NCBI GenBank assembly: GCA_011503125.2
Contig: WWBZ02000008.1
Span: 434,001-498,000 of the forward strand
Reading direction: 5' to 3'
Source: Botryosphaeria dothidea
Lineage: Eukaryota; Ascomycota; Dothideomycetes; Botryosphaeriales; Botryosphaeriaceae
Length of the DNA stretch: 64,000 nt
Below the pieces are notes generated by a model. That model saw only the letters and a program-made list of their open reading frames with translations. It ran no database searches and was not told the origin of the DNA. Both the position numbers and the translations under genes were made by a program. Below, piece by piece: positions 35,058 through 49,638 of the stretch (position 1 is its first letter; each line of letters starts with the position of its first letter).

Positions 35058-36428
35058 AATTCTTCTATAGTCGAAGATAATATCTATTAGAAAATCTCGT
35101 ATATAAAAGAGGCGGCGGTTTAGAGCCTCTACGGTTTCTTTAGTACCTAGTATTATTATTAACTTATAGATCTTTCTTTTAGTTAAATAGTCTATAATAA
35201 CTAGATAGTATCGGTATCTCTAATTCTTCCTAGTATATAGCGGTAGTTTTTTTATAAAGTCTAAAGTTATATAGAGCTACTTCTATTAGAGAATAGATAG
35301 CGGTTTAAGTAGTTCTTACTTTTACTTTAAGTATAGCTTATAGCGGCGGTAGTAGTAATAGTTCTTATAGAAATAAGTAACGTCTTCTCTTTATCTAGCC
35401 TACTAGTAGTTTTCTATAAGCTCTCTATATATAGCTTTAGGTCCTAGATATTCTATAAGTAGTTTTTTATAGTAATTCTATAGAAGGCGTAGGCGTAGTA
35501 GTTAGTAGTCTAGAATAATAAGCACGTCTTTTAGCTATATCTAACTATCTTTTACTAAGAAGTTCTAAATATTTTTTTTATAGCTCTTTCTAATTAAGTA
35601 GCTTAGTATACGTCTATCTCTAGTATTAATACTTCTACGAAGGTTCTAGATTACTTTATTCTTCTCGTAGGCTTCGCTAATAAGTATATCGAGGTCTTTT
35701 TATCTAGCTTTCTAGGTTTTCTAAGCTTTCTAGGTTTTCTAGGCTTTCTAGATTTTCTAGGTCTAGTTATCTTCCGGCTCTTAAGAGTCTAACTTCTTCT
35801 TCTCTAGATTATTAGTAGTAAAGAGAATAAAATTAATAGCGATCTTTATATTAGGTTCTAGATTTAAGTTCTAAAGTAGTTATTAGAACCGGTATTACTT
35901 CCTTAGGTCGTTAATTTCTTACGATAAGTTCTATATTCTTCTTATAAGTAAGTCTAGCTTCTCTTCTTATTTACCTAGCTAGTAGAAGATAATAAAGTTA
36001 AAGGCGGATAGAAATTTAGCCTAGCGGGCTTAGCGGCTAGTTAGCTACTTAGTTATTATAAAATACTCTAGATTCTTATAATCCGTAAGTATCTTAATAG
36101 ACTTATCTATAGAAGTACTTATAAGTTCTAGTTTCTAAGTCTTAAAGAAGCGAATAATAGTAAGTAGCTCTTTATCGTAGATTATATAGTTATACTTAGT
36201 TAAGGATATTTTCTTAGAAAAGTATATAACTAGTTTAAATACTCCGTCGTATATCTACGATAGAATATCTATACTAATAAAGTCTAAGGTATCCGTTTTA
36301 ACCTATATTTTCTTTTTAGGGTTAAAATATATAAGAATAGGTACGGAGGTAAATATAGCTTATAGTTAGTTAAAGGCGGCTTATTTCTTATTATTCTATA
36401 TAAACTTCTAAAACTATTAAGTTTTTCG
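35058..36428 (-). mobile_element. Old chromovirus copy 2, continued: integrase core, RNase H, part of RT
   Basis: Reverse complement of about 450-1,830 of the first copy, after one copy of the LINE target duplication (35,058-35,073). It includes the SDRG-type integrase position region (about 35,085) and RNase H (about 35,980-36,340). It ends where the next LINE begins at about 36,429. RIP-saturated. Confidence 0.85.
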
Positions 36429-38484
36429 AAAAAATATAACTATACTAAAAAATCGACTCTAAGCTACGGCGCTAGAAGAGGGTTCTAAAGATTCTTCTAG
36501 GCTTCGTAAGTTCTAAAATAGTACTTAAGATAACTATAGCCGCGAAGTAGTTAATATAGAGAATATAGAAAGAGGCGAATAGCCTTCCCTAGTAACTACC
36601 TCTATCTAGCTCTAATATACTTCTAAGAAACCGTAGAGTACCTAGTATAGCGTAGAATACGTTAAAAAAGCCTTAAAAATAGTAGATACTCTTCTCTAAG
36701 CTCTATAAATATCCGCTAGCCTCTCTTTAGTTCTCTCTAGCTAGATAAAAAATTTTCTCGATATTACTAAGATAATCCTCTAGAATTATATTACTATCTA
36801 CTAAAAGGTGACTACTAAGAAGCTAGGCTTTAAGAATATTTTTAAGAAGATTTAGTAGATTTAGAAAATAGTTAGCTAATTCTAGACTACTTCTACGTCC
36901 GTAGTATCTAGCTAGGCTAATATTATAGTCCGAGTAGCCTTAAAGCCTCCTACCTTTCTAACTACTACTAAGCTTATTCTATACTTTCCGAATAAGACTA
37001 ATAGATAGAAGGTTACTAACTTTACTAACGAGGCTATTATTAAGAAAATCTAGATAGAAAAAAGCTTAGCTTATAAAAGAGTACTAGCGGCTAAGAAGCT
37101 CTCTAGTAAAGACGTTAAGCTCTTTATATCTAATACTTAGACTAGAGTAGCCCTCCTCTAGAATTAGAAATAGACTATAAAACTAGATAGAAAAGTCTAT
37201 TCTAACTAGTAGCTCTACTTAGTACTAGTCTATAACGTCCCTCTTAAAGATATTAATACTAAGAACCTCTAGGCCGCCTAAATCCTTTAGAATTAGAATC
37301 TATCTCTATATCTAAAACTACGTATTAGTAAGCTAGCCTAGCTAAAAAGAAAGCTTCTAGAGGAGAAGATATATTTAGCTATTATCTTTAGTACTATAGA
37401 TTCTAAGATAGCTAACTAGATTATTACTAAAGAACTTATTAGTAACTATACTCTTTATATAGTAGAGTACTATAGTATAATCTTTATAGTAACTTAGTAC
37501 TTTAAGTACTAGAATTATAGCTATATCTCTATCTACTATAAAAGAAAGAATAGATACGGCTAGTACGCCGAGATATATAATATCTACGAGTACTCTAAAG
37601 AGAAGACGTAATATATAAACTATAACTAAGAGTATACGGCTTAGAGTAACTTTTATCTAACGCGTAGAGCTCGTTAGACTAAGGCTACTAAGGCCCGCCT
37701 AGCGGTACTAGAGAGATATAGAGAAGATACCCCTACGGCTAAGATATAGCTCTAAACTAACTAGTTAACGATTAGACTAAGAAAGAGGCTTAGAGAAGAG
37801 AAGCTAACTAAGAGAGGGCTAGATAGGCTAAGAAACCTAAGCCGCCCCCCGCCTCCTAACTAGATACGGTTTACTAGATTTAATAGCTTCTAGTATATCT
37901 TAGAGAAAGAGCCTACGAGAACTTCCGCCTTCTCGTAGTCTATACTAATAACCTTCTCGTAGCCTAACTTAGAAATAGAAGAAAGTTAATATTAGATATA
38001 GACTTTCTCTCTATCGTATAGTATAACGTCTATAAGAGTAAGAATAGGATAATACTTTCGTTCTTTAAGAAGATTAATCTAAGAATCTACTATATTTTAG
38101 CTATCTAGAAACTCTAGAGAAACCCGAGGGTTAAGATAATAGTAAGATACTCTATCTACTATATAGTTTTTTCTTAAAAGAGAGTAGTAAGAACCTACTT
38201 TTTTATAAGTAAGACTATTACCCCTAACTTCTAGTAAGTAATAGCCTACTTACTAGATCTTATTATACTATCTATTACTACTAAGATATATATAATCTAT
38301 ATCTATAACTACTATAATCTCCTACTAGCCTCTTATACTAATACGGCTTTAGAAACTCTATCTCTTCTTCTAGAAGCTCTTAGAAAACTAAGAGAGTATA
38401 TTCTTCTAGAAGACTTTAATCTTTACTATTCTATCTAGAAAGATATAACCGCTCTAAGATACTATACTCTTATAGATAACCTTA

Positions 38485-41400
38485 ACCGGCAAAAATATAA
38501 CTATACTAAAAAATCGACCCTAAGCTACGGCGCCGGAAGAGGGCCCTAGAGACTCTTCTAGGCTTCGCGAGTCCTAAAATAGTACTTAAGATAACTATAG
38601 CCGCGAAGTAGTTAATATAGAGAATATAGGAAGAGGCGAACAGCCTCCCCTAGTAACTATCTCTACCTAGCCCTAATATACCTCTAAGAAACCGTAGAGT
38701 ACCTAGTATAGCGTAGAATACGTTAAGAGAGCCTTAAAAATAGTAGATACCCTCCTCTAAGCCCTATAAACATCCGCTAGCCTTCCTTTAGTCCTCTCTA
38801 GCTAGGTAAAAAATTTTCTCGATATTACTAAGATAATCTTCTAGGATTATATTACTATCTACTAGAAGGTAACTACTAAGGAGCTAGGCCTTAAGAATAT
38901 CTTTAAAGAGGTCTAATAGGTCTAAAAGATAGTTAACCGTATCTAGGCTACCTCTATACCTATACCTAATACTCGTAGCTAGGTATAAATTATAGCCTAA
39001 GTAGCCCCGAAGCCCTCTACCCCCCTAGCTACTACTAAACTTATCCTCTACTTTCTAAAGATAGTAAATAGATAAGAAATAGCTAAGCTCTTAAATAAGG
39101 TAATTATTAGAAAGATCTAGGTAGGGAAAAGCTAGGCGTATAAGAAAGTACTTACTACTAAGAAGCTCCCTAGTAGAGACGTTAGGATCTTTATACTAGA
39201 TAAAGTAATTAGAATAGCCCTTCTCTAGGACTAGAAATAGACTATAGAACTAGAAAAAGAAGTTAGGCCTAACTAGCAGCTATACTTAGTACTAGTATAT
39301 AACGTTTCTCGAGAAGAAATCGATACTATAGACCCCTAAGCTATCTAAACTATCTAGAAGTAGAACCTATCTCTATACCTAGGACTACGTATTAGTAAGC
39401 TAGCCTAGCTAAAGAGGAAGCTCTTAGAGGAGAAAACTTACTCGGCTATTATTCTTAGTACTATAAACCCCGAAACCGCTAACTAGATTATTAATAAGGG
39501 GCTTATTATTAACTTTGCTATCTATATAGCGTAGTACTATAACGTAGCCTTTATAGTAACCTAGTATTTTAAGTACTAGGCCTACGGTTATATTACTAAC
39601 TATTATAAAAAGAAGAAAAAGTACGGATAATATAGTAAGGTATATAATACTAGGGACTGTCCTAAGGAAAATATATAGTGCGTAAACTACTCTTAAAGAT
39701 ATATAGCCTAGAGTAACTCCTACCTAGTACGTAGAGCCTACTATACTAAGGCCGCCTAGGCCCGCCTAGTAGCACTAGAAAGATACCGGAAAGAACCCCT
39801 AATAACTAAAATATAGCCTTAAACTAACTAGTTAACCGTTAGACTAAGAAAGAGGATTAGGGAGAAGAAGCCGGTTAAGAGGGGACTAGGCAGGCTAAGA
39901 GACTTAAGCCGCCCCCCGCCTCCTAACTAAATAAGGTTTACTAGACTTAATAGCTTATAATACGCCTTAGAGGAGCCCGCGGGAACTTCCTCCTTATAGC
40001 CTATACTACTAGCCCCCTCGTAGCCGGACCTAGAGATAAAAGGAAGTTAATATTAGATATAGGCTCTCTCTCTATTATATAGTATAACGTCTATAAAAGT
40101 AAGAATAGGGTAATACTCCCGCTCTTTAAGGAAGTGGACCTAAAGATCTACTATATCCTAGCTATCTAGGAACCTTAGAGGAATCTAAGGATTAAGATAA
40201 TAGTAAGATACTCTACCTACTATATAGTTTTTCCCTAAGAGGAAGTAGTAAGAACCTACTTCTTTATAAGTAAGGCTATTAGCCCCGACTCCTAGTAAGT
40301 AATAGTCTATTTACTAGATCTTATTATACTTTCCCTTATTACTAGGATATATATAATCTATATCTATAACTACTATAATCCCCCGCTAGCCTCTTATACT
40401 AGTATAGCGCTAGAAACTCTATCTCTTCTACCGGAAGTTCTTAGAAAACTAGGGGAGTATATTCTCCTAGGGGACTTTAACCTCTACTATCCTATCTAAA
40501 GAGGTATAACCTCCCTAATATACTATACTCTAGCGGATAACCTAATTAAGATAGCTACCGTAGCTAATCTTAACCTAGCCCTTCTAAGGGATACTATTAC
40601 TAGACGAGATAGTAGTAGCGAGAGTACTCTAGATCTTATCTTTATATTACGGTAGCTAGAGGAGAGAATTCTTAGCTATAGAGTTAGCTAGAAGCTCGAA
40701 TTATCCTCTAACTACCTACCTATCCTTACTATACTTAATTTTTCTTCTACCTCCGTAGAACTACGCCCCCTAAGGCCCTAGTAGAAGAAAGTAGACTAGA
40801 AGAGAACTAATAATATACTCTAATTAAAGCTCGAATACCTTAAAGTAGCCCCTCTTAATACTAAAGTAGATCTAGATTACTTTACTATACTACTCTAGGA
40901 GGCTATCTAAAGGATAATCTAGAAGACTATTCTAGTAGCAAGACCCTCGCTCTAGGCCTCTATATAATAGATAAAGAAGTATTCGGACCTAGTATACTAG
41001 GCTAGAGTAGCTAGAAGGAAGTAGACGGCTATAGAAAGGGAGAAGAACTAGGTAGTATACTAAACTATTACTAATAGTAAGAAGAGGTAGATTAGAAGAG
41101 ATAGAATAAAAGTATAGCGTAGAATAGTAGCTAAGATTACTTCGGACCTATCTATACTCTAGAAGCTCTTAAAGTAGGTAAGAATAAGGGTACTAGAACC
41201 TCTAGCCCTATCTTAGTTCCTACTCCTCTAGAAAGTAGATAAATAACTATATTACGATAACTAGTCTAAGGTAGAAATCCTTACTAACTAGTTCTTCCTA
41301 TCTTTTAGAGCTACCGACCTCTTAGATTTAGATAGGTATATATATCTAGTACTAGTAGAGATTCTCTAAGACCTTACTAAAGAGTAGGTCCTCTATACTA

Positions 41401-43636
41401 TTAAGAAGCTTCTCCTAGATAAGGTACTAGGCCTAGATAAGATTACTAATAGGTTCTTAAAGTAATACGCTAAGATACTAAGGGGACCCCTTACTAGGCT
41501 CTTTTAGGGATACCTCGTACTTAGATACTATCCTAGATAGTTTAAAAGCTCTATTACCGTAGTCCTTAGGAAACTATAGAGGGACGACTATACTAAAGCT
41601 AAGTTATTTAGGCCGATTACTTTACTTAATACGCTAAAGAAGCTACTTAAGAGAATTATAGTAGATAGAATCTTCTAGGCTACTAAAGTATACGGCCTAC
41701 TCTCTAATATATAGATAGGAGCTAGAAGAAATAGATCCGTAGTAGTAGCTCTTAACCTACTTATAGAATAGATCTATACTATCTAGGTATAAGACCTAGG
41801 GCTAGTAGCTTTAGTCCTTAGCCTAGATATCTCGGGAGTATATAACTACGTATCTTATAGAAGGCTTCTCTATAATATAAGGATAGTAAAACTCCTAGAA
41901 TAGGTAGAAAGATTTACCCGATTCTTTCTATAGGACCGTACTACTTAGCTATCCTTCGGAGACTTTACTAGTCTACTAATCTAGACCTTAACCGGGATTC
42001 CCTAGGGATCCTTACTATCGCCGATACTCTATCTATTCTTTACTTCTAATCTACTTATATAGCTACGTAGGGATAATACCTTCCCCCTTAGATTCGTCGA
42101 TAATACTAATATTCTAACCTTTAGTAGATCTATAGAATAGAACTATAGGATACTAGAGGGAGTATATTAAATTTACGAGCACTAGGTAGCTACCTACGGG
42201 TTAGCTTTCTCGCCCGATAAGTATTACCTTATTTATTTTATAAGGAAACTAAGGAGATTTAATATAGTAGCAGGGATCCGTATCCCTAGATTTACTAGAT
42301 ACCTAGAGCCTATAATTAAGATTCTAGGAGTCTACGTAGATAATAAGCTTAGATAGGAACCCTATATTAGGGAAATAGAAGCTAAGGTAATTAAATAGTA
42401 TATATCTTTCTCTAGACTCGCGGCGTCTACCTAGGGAGCCTTATTTACTAAAGCCCGTTATATCTATACGGCCGTAGTAAGGCTAGTTCTTACCTACGGC
42501 TATAGGGTATAGTATACCCTAGAGGGAATCCTAGGGTAGAGAAAAACAACTATCTAGCTACTAAAGAAGATCTAAAACTAGTACCTACGTACTATCTTAG
42601 GGGCGTATAAGTTAACTAGTATATAAATCTTAGAGTATAAGATAGGGATTCCCCTACTCTTACTATATCTAGACGAACTAGTACTAGCCTAGGCTATTAG
42701 AGCTAAGAATAGCCTAGTCGCGATAGTAGTAGAGAAAACTTGCTAGAGTATTAAATAGATAGCTCGGGCTACTCTAAGTACTAAAGGCGCTACTAGCCCT
42801 ACTAAAAGAACCCTACTTAGAAAAAAGGCAAACTTACTCCTTAACTACTACCCCTCTACCTACTAGAGTCTCTTAGAGCGAACGAAGCTACGTATAGTAT
42901 ATAGGAATAAGTAGAAGAAGAGATAGATAAAGTCTACTAGCTAGGGAAGATAAGATAAGCTAGTAGCCTAAAGTATATAGTAGAACCTAAAAATTAGATA
43001 AATCTATAGCGAACTATCTAAGCTATAGAGTATACTCGCTACCCTACTACGTATAGAGTATATTAGACTAGAGGACTTCCTCTTAAGGCGTAAGGTACTA
43101 GAGTACTCTAGTCCTACCTATCTATACGGCTAGTATAGATAAACTCTAAAGTATATTCTCCTCTTCTACCCCTACTTCTAATAGAGTAGGATATAGATAC
43201 TCTAAAGGGTAGGAACTACGGACTACTACTCTCTCCTCTTAATAAAGAAGGGGATTAAAGTAGTAATAGACTAGTTCTTACGCCTAGGGCTACTTAAGTA
43301 ATTTAGCCTAGTAAGGAAACTAATATAGGAAGATAACTAGAAAGAGGAACTAGGAGGATAACTAAGACTACTAGGACTACTAGAATCCGGATAACTACGA
43401 GGATAAGGACTAAAGAGATAGGTCTAGTAGGTAAATATAGGGCTACTATAGTAGCCGCTACTAGTAAGAAGGAAAAATAAGAACTAGTATAGGATAGCAT
43501 GCCTAGAGAGAGAGGAGGGGTTTTTACTAGGCGAAAAGGTTTTCCCCCTCGTATAAAATAACTATAGATAGCTAGCCCTATATAGACCCGTAAGGGAGCT
43601 ATATCGGGAAGAAATAAATTTATCTATCTATCTATC
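38485..43636 (+). mobile_element. LINE family 1, full-length nested copy (about 5.15 kb), youngest of the family here
   Basis: The target duplication TATAGATAACCTTA is at 38,471-38,484 and 43,637-43,650; six extra bases (ACCGGC) precede the 5' end at 38,491. ORF1 is a gag-like protein with at least one clear CX2CX4HX4C knuckle pattern around 39,563-39,605 and further Cys positions to 39,700. ORF2 starts near 40,040 with an AP-type endonuclease (ILAI-x-EP at 40,156-40,176, GDFNL-Y-Y-P near 40,470) and RT with FVDN (GAT AAT at 42,099-42,104). No RNase H is recognised. The tail is (TATC)n. More residual CpA and TpG remain than in the other family 1 copies, in keeping with its nested position. 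Confidence 0.9.
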
Positions 43637-44821
43637 TATAGATAACCTTATTAAAATAACTACTATAGCTAATCTTAATCTAGCTCTTTTAAGAGATACT
43701 ATTATTAAAAGAGAGAATAGTAGCGAGAGTACTCTAGATTTTATCTTTACTATATAGTAGCTAGAGGAAAGAATTCTTAGTTATAGAGCTAGTTAGAAGC
43801 TTAAATTATCCTCTAACTATCTATCTATCCTTACTATACTCGATTTTTCTCTTATCTCTACGGAACTACGTTCTCTAAGGCTCTAGTAGAAGAAAGTAGA
43901 CTAGAAGAGAACTAATAATATACTCTAATTAAAGCTTAAATATCTTAAAGTAGCCTCTCTTAATACTAAAGTAGACTTAGATTACTTTACTATACTACTC
44001 TAGAAGACTATCTAAAAAATAATTTAGAAGACTATTCTAGTAGCGAGACTCTCGCCCTAGGCCTCTATATAATAAATAAAGAAGTATTTAGACTTAGTAT
44101 ACTAAACTAGAGTAGCTAGAAGAAAGTAGATAGCTATAGAAAGGAAGAAGAACTAGATAGTTTACTAAACTATTACTAATAGTAAAAAGAGATAGATTAG
44201 AAGAAATAGAATAAAAGTATAGCGTAGAATAGTAGCTAAGATTACCTTAGATCTATCTATACTCTAGAAGCTCTTAAATTAGATAAGAATAAAAGTATAA
44301 GAACTACTAGCTCTATTCTAGTTTCTACTTCTCTAGAGAGTAGATAAATAACTATACTATAATAATCCGGCTAAGATAGAAATTCTTATTAACTAGTTCT
44401 TTTCTTTTTCTAGGGCTACCGACCTCTTAGATCTAGATAGATATATATACTTAAAGCTAGTAGAGATCTTCTAAGGCGTTACTAAAGAGTAGGTTCTCTA
44501 TACTATTAAGAAGCTTCCCCTAGATAAAATACTAGGCCTAGATAAAATTATTAATAGGTTTCTAAAGTAGTACGCTTAGATACTAAGCGGACTACTTACT
44601 AGACTCTTTTAGAGATATCTCGTACTTATATACTATTCTAGATAGTTTAAAAGCTCTATTACCGTAGTTCTAAGAAAACTATAGAGGGATAACTATACTA
44701 AAGCTAAGTTATTTAGACTAATTACTTTACTTAATACGCTAAAAAAGCTACTTAAGAGGATTATAGTAGATCGGATCTTCTAGGCGACTAAAGCCTATAA
44801 ACTACTTTCTAATATATCTCG

Positions 44822-45727
44822 ATTCCTCCTCCGATTCCTATAGAATCGAAGCCTAATAAGGCTAAGAAAACCGGAGAAAAAACTAGCTACGCTAGCGTAG
44901 CCTCGTAAGGAAAAGAAAACCTCGAATCCGAAGGTTTTACCCTAGTATCTACTAGAAAAAAGCCGATCCCGACCTCTCCCCTAGCACCGAAAAAGCCTAC
45001 CCTTATAGAGAGGCAAATTACCCTTAAATACGAGGGTATTAGGGCTGAATTTAAGCCCTACGCCCTACGCGAACGCCTTAATAAGGCCTTCGAAAACGCG
45101 GGCTTTCGGAATAAGGCGGTTATTTCCGGCGTCTACCTTTCTATAAAGAATAATATCGTACTTACCGCTAACGAGAGATATACCGCCTCTTTTCTTCTAG
45201 ATAAGAGGGTAGTAATCGAGAAGATCTTTCCTAAAAGCCCTATCCGAATAAACGAATCGTAGTATAAAGTGGCTATCTACGGAATTCTAACGCAAGAACT
45301 AAAAGATCTCGACCTAGCAACGGTAGTTAGGGACGAGTTTAAAACCTTTAACCCTAACCTAAAAGTAGTAGGAGCTCCCTACTAGCTTACGGTAAAGGAG
45401 AAAAGAGAAAACTAGCTCGCGGGATCTATCTACGTTATATTTAAAATATCTAAGGAATAACGAAGGGCGATCTCTAACCGTCTATACCTTCTAGGAGTAA
45501 GCTATAAAGCCGAAAAGCTTTTAGCTACCCCTAGGGAGACGGTATATAGAAACTACCTTATAAAAGGCTATAAGACTACCCGATGCACGCGGAAAGCAAG
45601 ATGCGGAATCTACTAAAAACAAGGCTACCGTACCGAGTAGTACTTATACCCCTATTCGGGGTGTAAAAGCTTAAAAGGTCGGCCTTGCCGTACCCACGAC
45701 CCCGTGCCTAACTAGTCTCCCTTTTAA
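44822..45727 (+). pseudogene. LINE family 2 ORF1 (RNA-binding, zinc-knuckle protein), RIP-damaged
   Basis: The frame runs about 300 codons to TAA at 45,725-45,727, with internal TAA/TAG at former Gln codons. A Lys/Pro-rich N-terminus is followed by a central RNA-binding-like region (LRERLNKAFENAGF). A C-terminal knuckle cluster at about 45,580-45,700 (RKARCGIYQKQGYRTEQY, then SGCKSLKGRPCRTHDP) has some Cys and His now read as Tyr. In LINEs this protein coats the RNA. Confidence 0.75.
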
Positions 45728-48700
45728 TAGATTCTATAAGGGTATTATAAGTTAACTTAAACCGGAACGCGTAGGCTACGGAAGCCGTTCTAGAACTTAT
45801 AAAAGAGCTAAATATAAGCCTAATTCTCGTATAAGAACTATAGCTTATTAGCCCCCTAGATCCTAAAGAAAGGCGGTTAATTAACTACTCCTTATTCGGT
45901 TAAATTCTCCCGGTTACTCCTACGGATTATAGGCCAAGAACTATAGTTTATTACTCACGGAATCTCCGAAAAACGTAAATAAACTATAGGGAAGACCTAT
46001 ACCCTTCTCCCGATCTAATAGTATTAGATATTATACAAGAAAAAGGCTAATTCCGGCTATATAATATTTATAACCAAAGAGATTAGAAGGATAAGAGATC
46101 CCCCTATACTATAGAGCGAGTATTAGCTTATTCTAAGCTTAATTCTAACTTACTATTAGTAGGGGACCTAAACTACTACTATCCGTAGTGGAATTCTTTA
46201 AGCTAAACGTTCCCGGAGGCCTCTAAACTTCTTAAGTAAATAGAATCTAATAACCTAACCCTTTTTAATACCCCCGGAGAAGGAATCTTTTTCCGGGTAG
46301 GTCTAGAGAGAGAAACGGTAATAGATCTTACTCTAGGAGGGCGAGAAATAGCTCGAAGAGTAGTAGACTAGCAGGTCCTAGACGATATTAGGTCTAACTA
46401 CCGCCCTATTATCTTTACTATTATTCCGAAAAACGTTCCCGAGCCCTTAGTTACCCCCTCTACTATAGGGCAGAGATATAACCTTAGTAAAGCTAACTTT
46501 AAGAAGTTTAGAAAGGCTTTTAGAGAGAATATAGAGAACGAAGACGTTCTAAGCTATATTTCTAGCTTAGAACCGGATTTAAACCCGAATATCTCTCTAG
46601 AAGTACTTAAAGGAAACTTAACTCTAATTCCCGCGCTCGATAAGCTAGGAGAAGCTCTAACTAAAGCTATATCCTACGCGGCGGATAGAACGATCCCTAA
46701 ACTCTCGGCTAAGGCTAGATCTAAGCCCTAGTAGAACGAGGAACTAAAAGAGCTTAAAGAGGCTTTTAAAGAAAAGGCGTTACTAGTTAGAAGAGCTCCT
46801 ACGCCTTCTAATAGTAAAGAATTTCTAGAATCCCGGAATACCTACTTTAAGGTAATAAAACTAGTAAAACGCGAGTACTAGGAGACGTTTCTAGCAAAGA
46901 AAACTTCCGAAAATATCTATAAAGCGATGGCCTATACGAAACCCCGTTCTATTACTCTAATACCTAGTATAAGAGGGAAAAACGGCGTTTTAACGGAAAG
47001 CTTTAACGATAAATACAAAGCGTTACGGGAGGGACTTTTTCCCCCCCTCTCTAAAGCTAATAACCCCTTTAGCTAGAAAGGCTATAACCCTAAGTATACG
47101 AGCTAGAATTGGCCCGAACTAAATAAGGAAGAACTTGCCCGGGCGTGCTCCGCCCGAATTAAAGGAAAAACACCAGGCCCGGATAATATAAGCCAAGATC
47201 TTATTATCTACGCCTATAACGAACTCCCCGAGGTATTTTTTAAGATATTTAGCACGCTATTTAGGTACGGATACTATCCGGCCTACTAGCGAGAAGCTAC
47301 CGGAGTAGTTTTAGCTAAAGAGAGACCCGATAAGACCGCCCTAAAGTCCTATAGAATTATCTCTTTACTAAACTACCTAGGAAAAGTCCTAGAGCGTATT
47401 ATAGCTAAGAGGCTAGGCTACCTTATAGAGAAAACTACTCTACTAGATCCCTCGTAAATAGAAGGAAGGTTAAAGAAGTCTGCTATAGACGCCGCCCTTT
47501 TACTAACGAATTTAGTAGAGAAAAATAAGGCTAAAGAGCTAAAAACCTCTACTTTATTCTTAGATATAAAAGAAGCCTTCGACCACGTTACCTAAGAGTA
47601 ACTACTAGCTATAATAGCTAGAATAGACCTTCTCGTTAGCCTCTTAGCGTAGATAAGGTTCTTTCTAAACTAGCGGAGGCTTCGGTTAAGTTTTAACGGA
47701 GAAATAGAAGAATTTAGTAAGATAGAAACTAGTATTCCGCAAGGAAGCCCAGTCTCCCCTATACTTTTTCTAATATATATCCGCGAACTCTTTCCTAAAC
47801 GGCTTAAGAGATAAATAACCTTTTTATCTTATATAGACGATATCTCGTTAACTACTAGTTCTACTAGCTAGAAAACGAATATATCTATCTTAGAAAAAGG
47901 TATAGAAACTCTTACGAGATTAGGAGAGAATAGCGCGGTAGAATTCGACTTATTAAAGACGGAGTTAATCCACTTTAGTAAGGAGAAAAAAGCCCGTATT
48001 TCTAGTCTTAAACTACCCTTCGGGGACGTTATAGAACCTAAAAATCTAGTCCGTTAGCTAGGCGTTTTCTTTAACCCCCTACTTACTTTTAAAGAGCACG
48101 TATCTATAAGAGTAAGCTAGGTAAGGTCCGCCTTTTACCGGCTATCTAGACTCGCGAATATAGAGCGAGGGTTAAGCCCCTACGCCGTTAGACAACTTTA
48201 TCTAGCGTGCGTAAACTCCGTTCTAGACTACGCATGCGAAATCTACTAGAAAAACCAACCCGCATTTAAACGACAAGCTACTCTATTATAGAATCTAGCC
48301 CTCCGAAAGATTCTAGAGGTTTTTAAAACCGCCCCGATTATTCCGCTAGAGCTAGAAGCCGCTATCCCACCCCCCAAGGCACGTTTTAACGCGAAAATTC
48401 GGAATTACGCGCTTAGAACGTTAAAACTCGATAAAACCTATCCTATAAAAGCTACGCTTAATAGGATAGAACTAAGAGAACCGTACGAAAGAGCTAGTAC
48501 ACGGCTAGAAAAACTAAAAGAATTCCTTCTATCTAATCCCCTCGGTCTCGACGAGGAACTAGATCCCTTTTATTTTTCTCCGTAGAACTAAGAAACCCCT
48601 TATACGGTTAGAATCTCTAGTAAATCTAAGAAAGAAGAGGTAAAAGAACACTTAACCCTTCTTAAAAACCCTCCCTAAAATCTAATAACTATATATTCCG

Positions 48701-49638
48701 ACGCTAGTTCTATTCCTAATAAAACGGGAATCGGAGTTAGAATAGTAGTAGATAAGGGAAGCCTATCTAAAGAGGAGTAAACGAGAAAAGTCCTAAACTT
48801 AGGACCTAATTTACTAGTCTATAACGGAGAACTCGAAGGTATAACTAGTGCCCTAGAGCTCGCCGTTAAGAATAGATACTCCTCGAAAGATATTAGAGTC
48901 TACGCGGATAACTAGGCCGCCCTCTATAGGCTTAAATCTCTATCCGAAAACCTCGGACAAGCGTACTAAATAAGAGCCCTACGCGCGGCTAGAACGCTAA
49001 GAGAAAGGGATAATATAACTACCTTAGAATAGGTTCCCGGCCACCGGAATATAGTAGGAAACGAAGAGGCTGATTCCCTAGCAAAGTACGCGGCAAAATG
49101 CCCTCTAAAAACTAAAGAATCTAGCCTAGCTTTCTACCGAATGCTAGTAAAATAAGAACTAGATAAGAAGTAGCTCTTTAAAGCGGAAAAGCTTAAGAAA
49201 CTAGCCCGAGAATCCTCCTATTTAAAAACGTTTAGTTGGAAAATAAGGAAAAAGCTAAATCTCCCTCCTACGGAGCGGGAAATAGCCTCCGCCTTTTACT
49301 AACTAAAAGTAGGACACGGCTACTTTAAGTCCTACCTATATAGGTTCTCCTACGCGGAAACGGACCTATATACGTACGGAACGGCTAAATAAACCTCTAG
49401 ATACCTTATACTAGGATGTTCTCTTTATAAAGCCCCCCGGCTTAAAATAAAAGAACGCCTAGAGATACTACGCCCTAGCCTTAATTCGATTTTAAATACC
49501 CGAGAAGGTATTCTAGCTATACTAGAATATCTAAAAGAAACGAGGATCGCTACGCGGAAATAGCGCCTTAACGAACTATCCGAGGGGATTTAAAATACCT
49601 ACTTATCCGCTTACGCTCCTTACCTATTACTTCTTTAA
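45727..49638 (+). pseudogene. LINE family 2 ORF2: AP endonuclease, reverse transcriptase, RNase H, C-terminal zinc motif; RIP-damaged
   Basis: The first in-frame position after ORF1 is ATA at 45,727, overlapping the last base of the ORF1 stop (a TAATG in the ancestor, by inference). The endonuclease (45,740-46,440) shows ILVQEL, YNIYNQR, LLVGDLNYYYP and SNYRPI (expected SDHRPI). RT (about 47,150-47,960) shows KTPGPDNI, LFLDIKEAFD, IPQGSPVSPILFLIYI and YIDDI with both Asp kept. RNase H (48,690-49,090) shows IYSDAS and VPGHRNIVGNEEADSLA. A C-terminal GHGYFKSYLYRF...LGC motif (49,310-49,420) matches the terminal zinc motif of fungal LINEs. About 1,303 codons, interrupted by many TAG/TAA. Confidence 0.9.

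Noticed and set aside
43303..43500. 65-codon minus-strand frame encoding a very hydrophobic, membrane-like peptide
   Set aside because: It is antisense to the 3' UTR of a LINE. RIP removes TGA and TCA sites and enriches Leu/Ile/Val/Ser/Thr codons in some frames, producing spurious hydrophobic frames. The equivalent sequence in other copies is not open.
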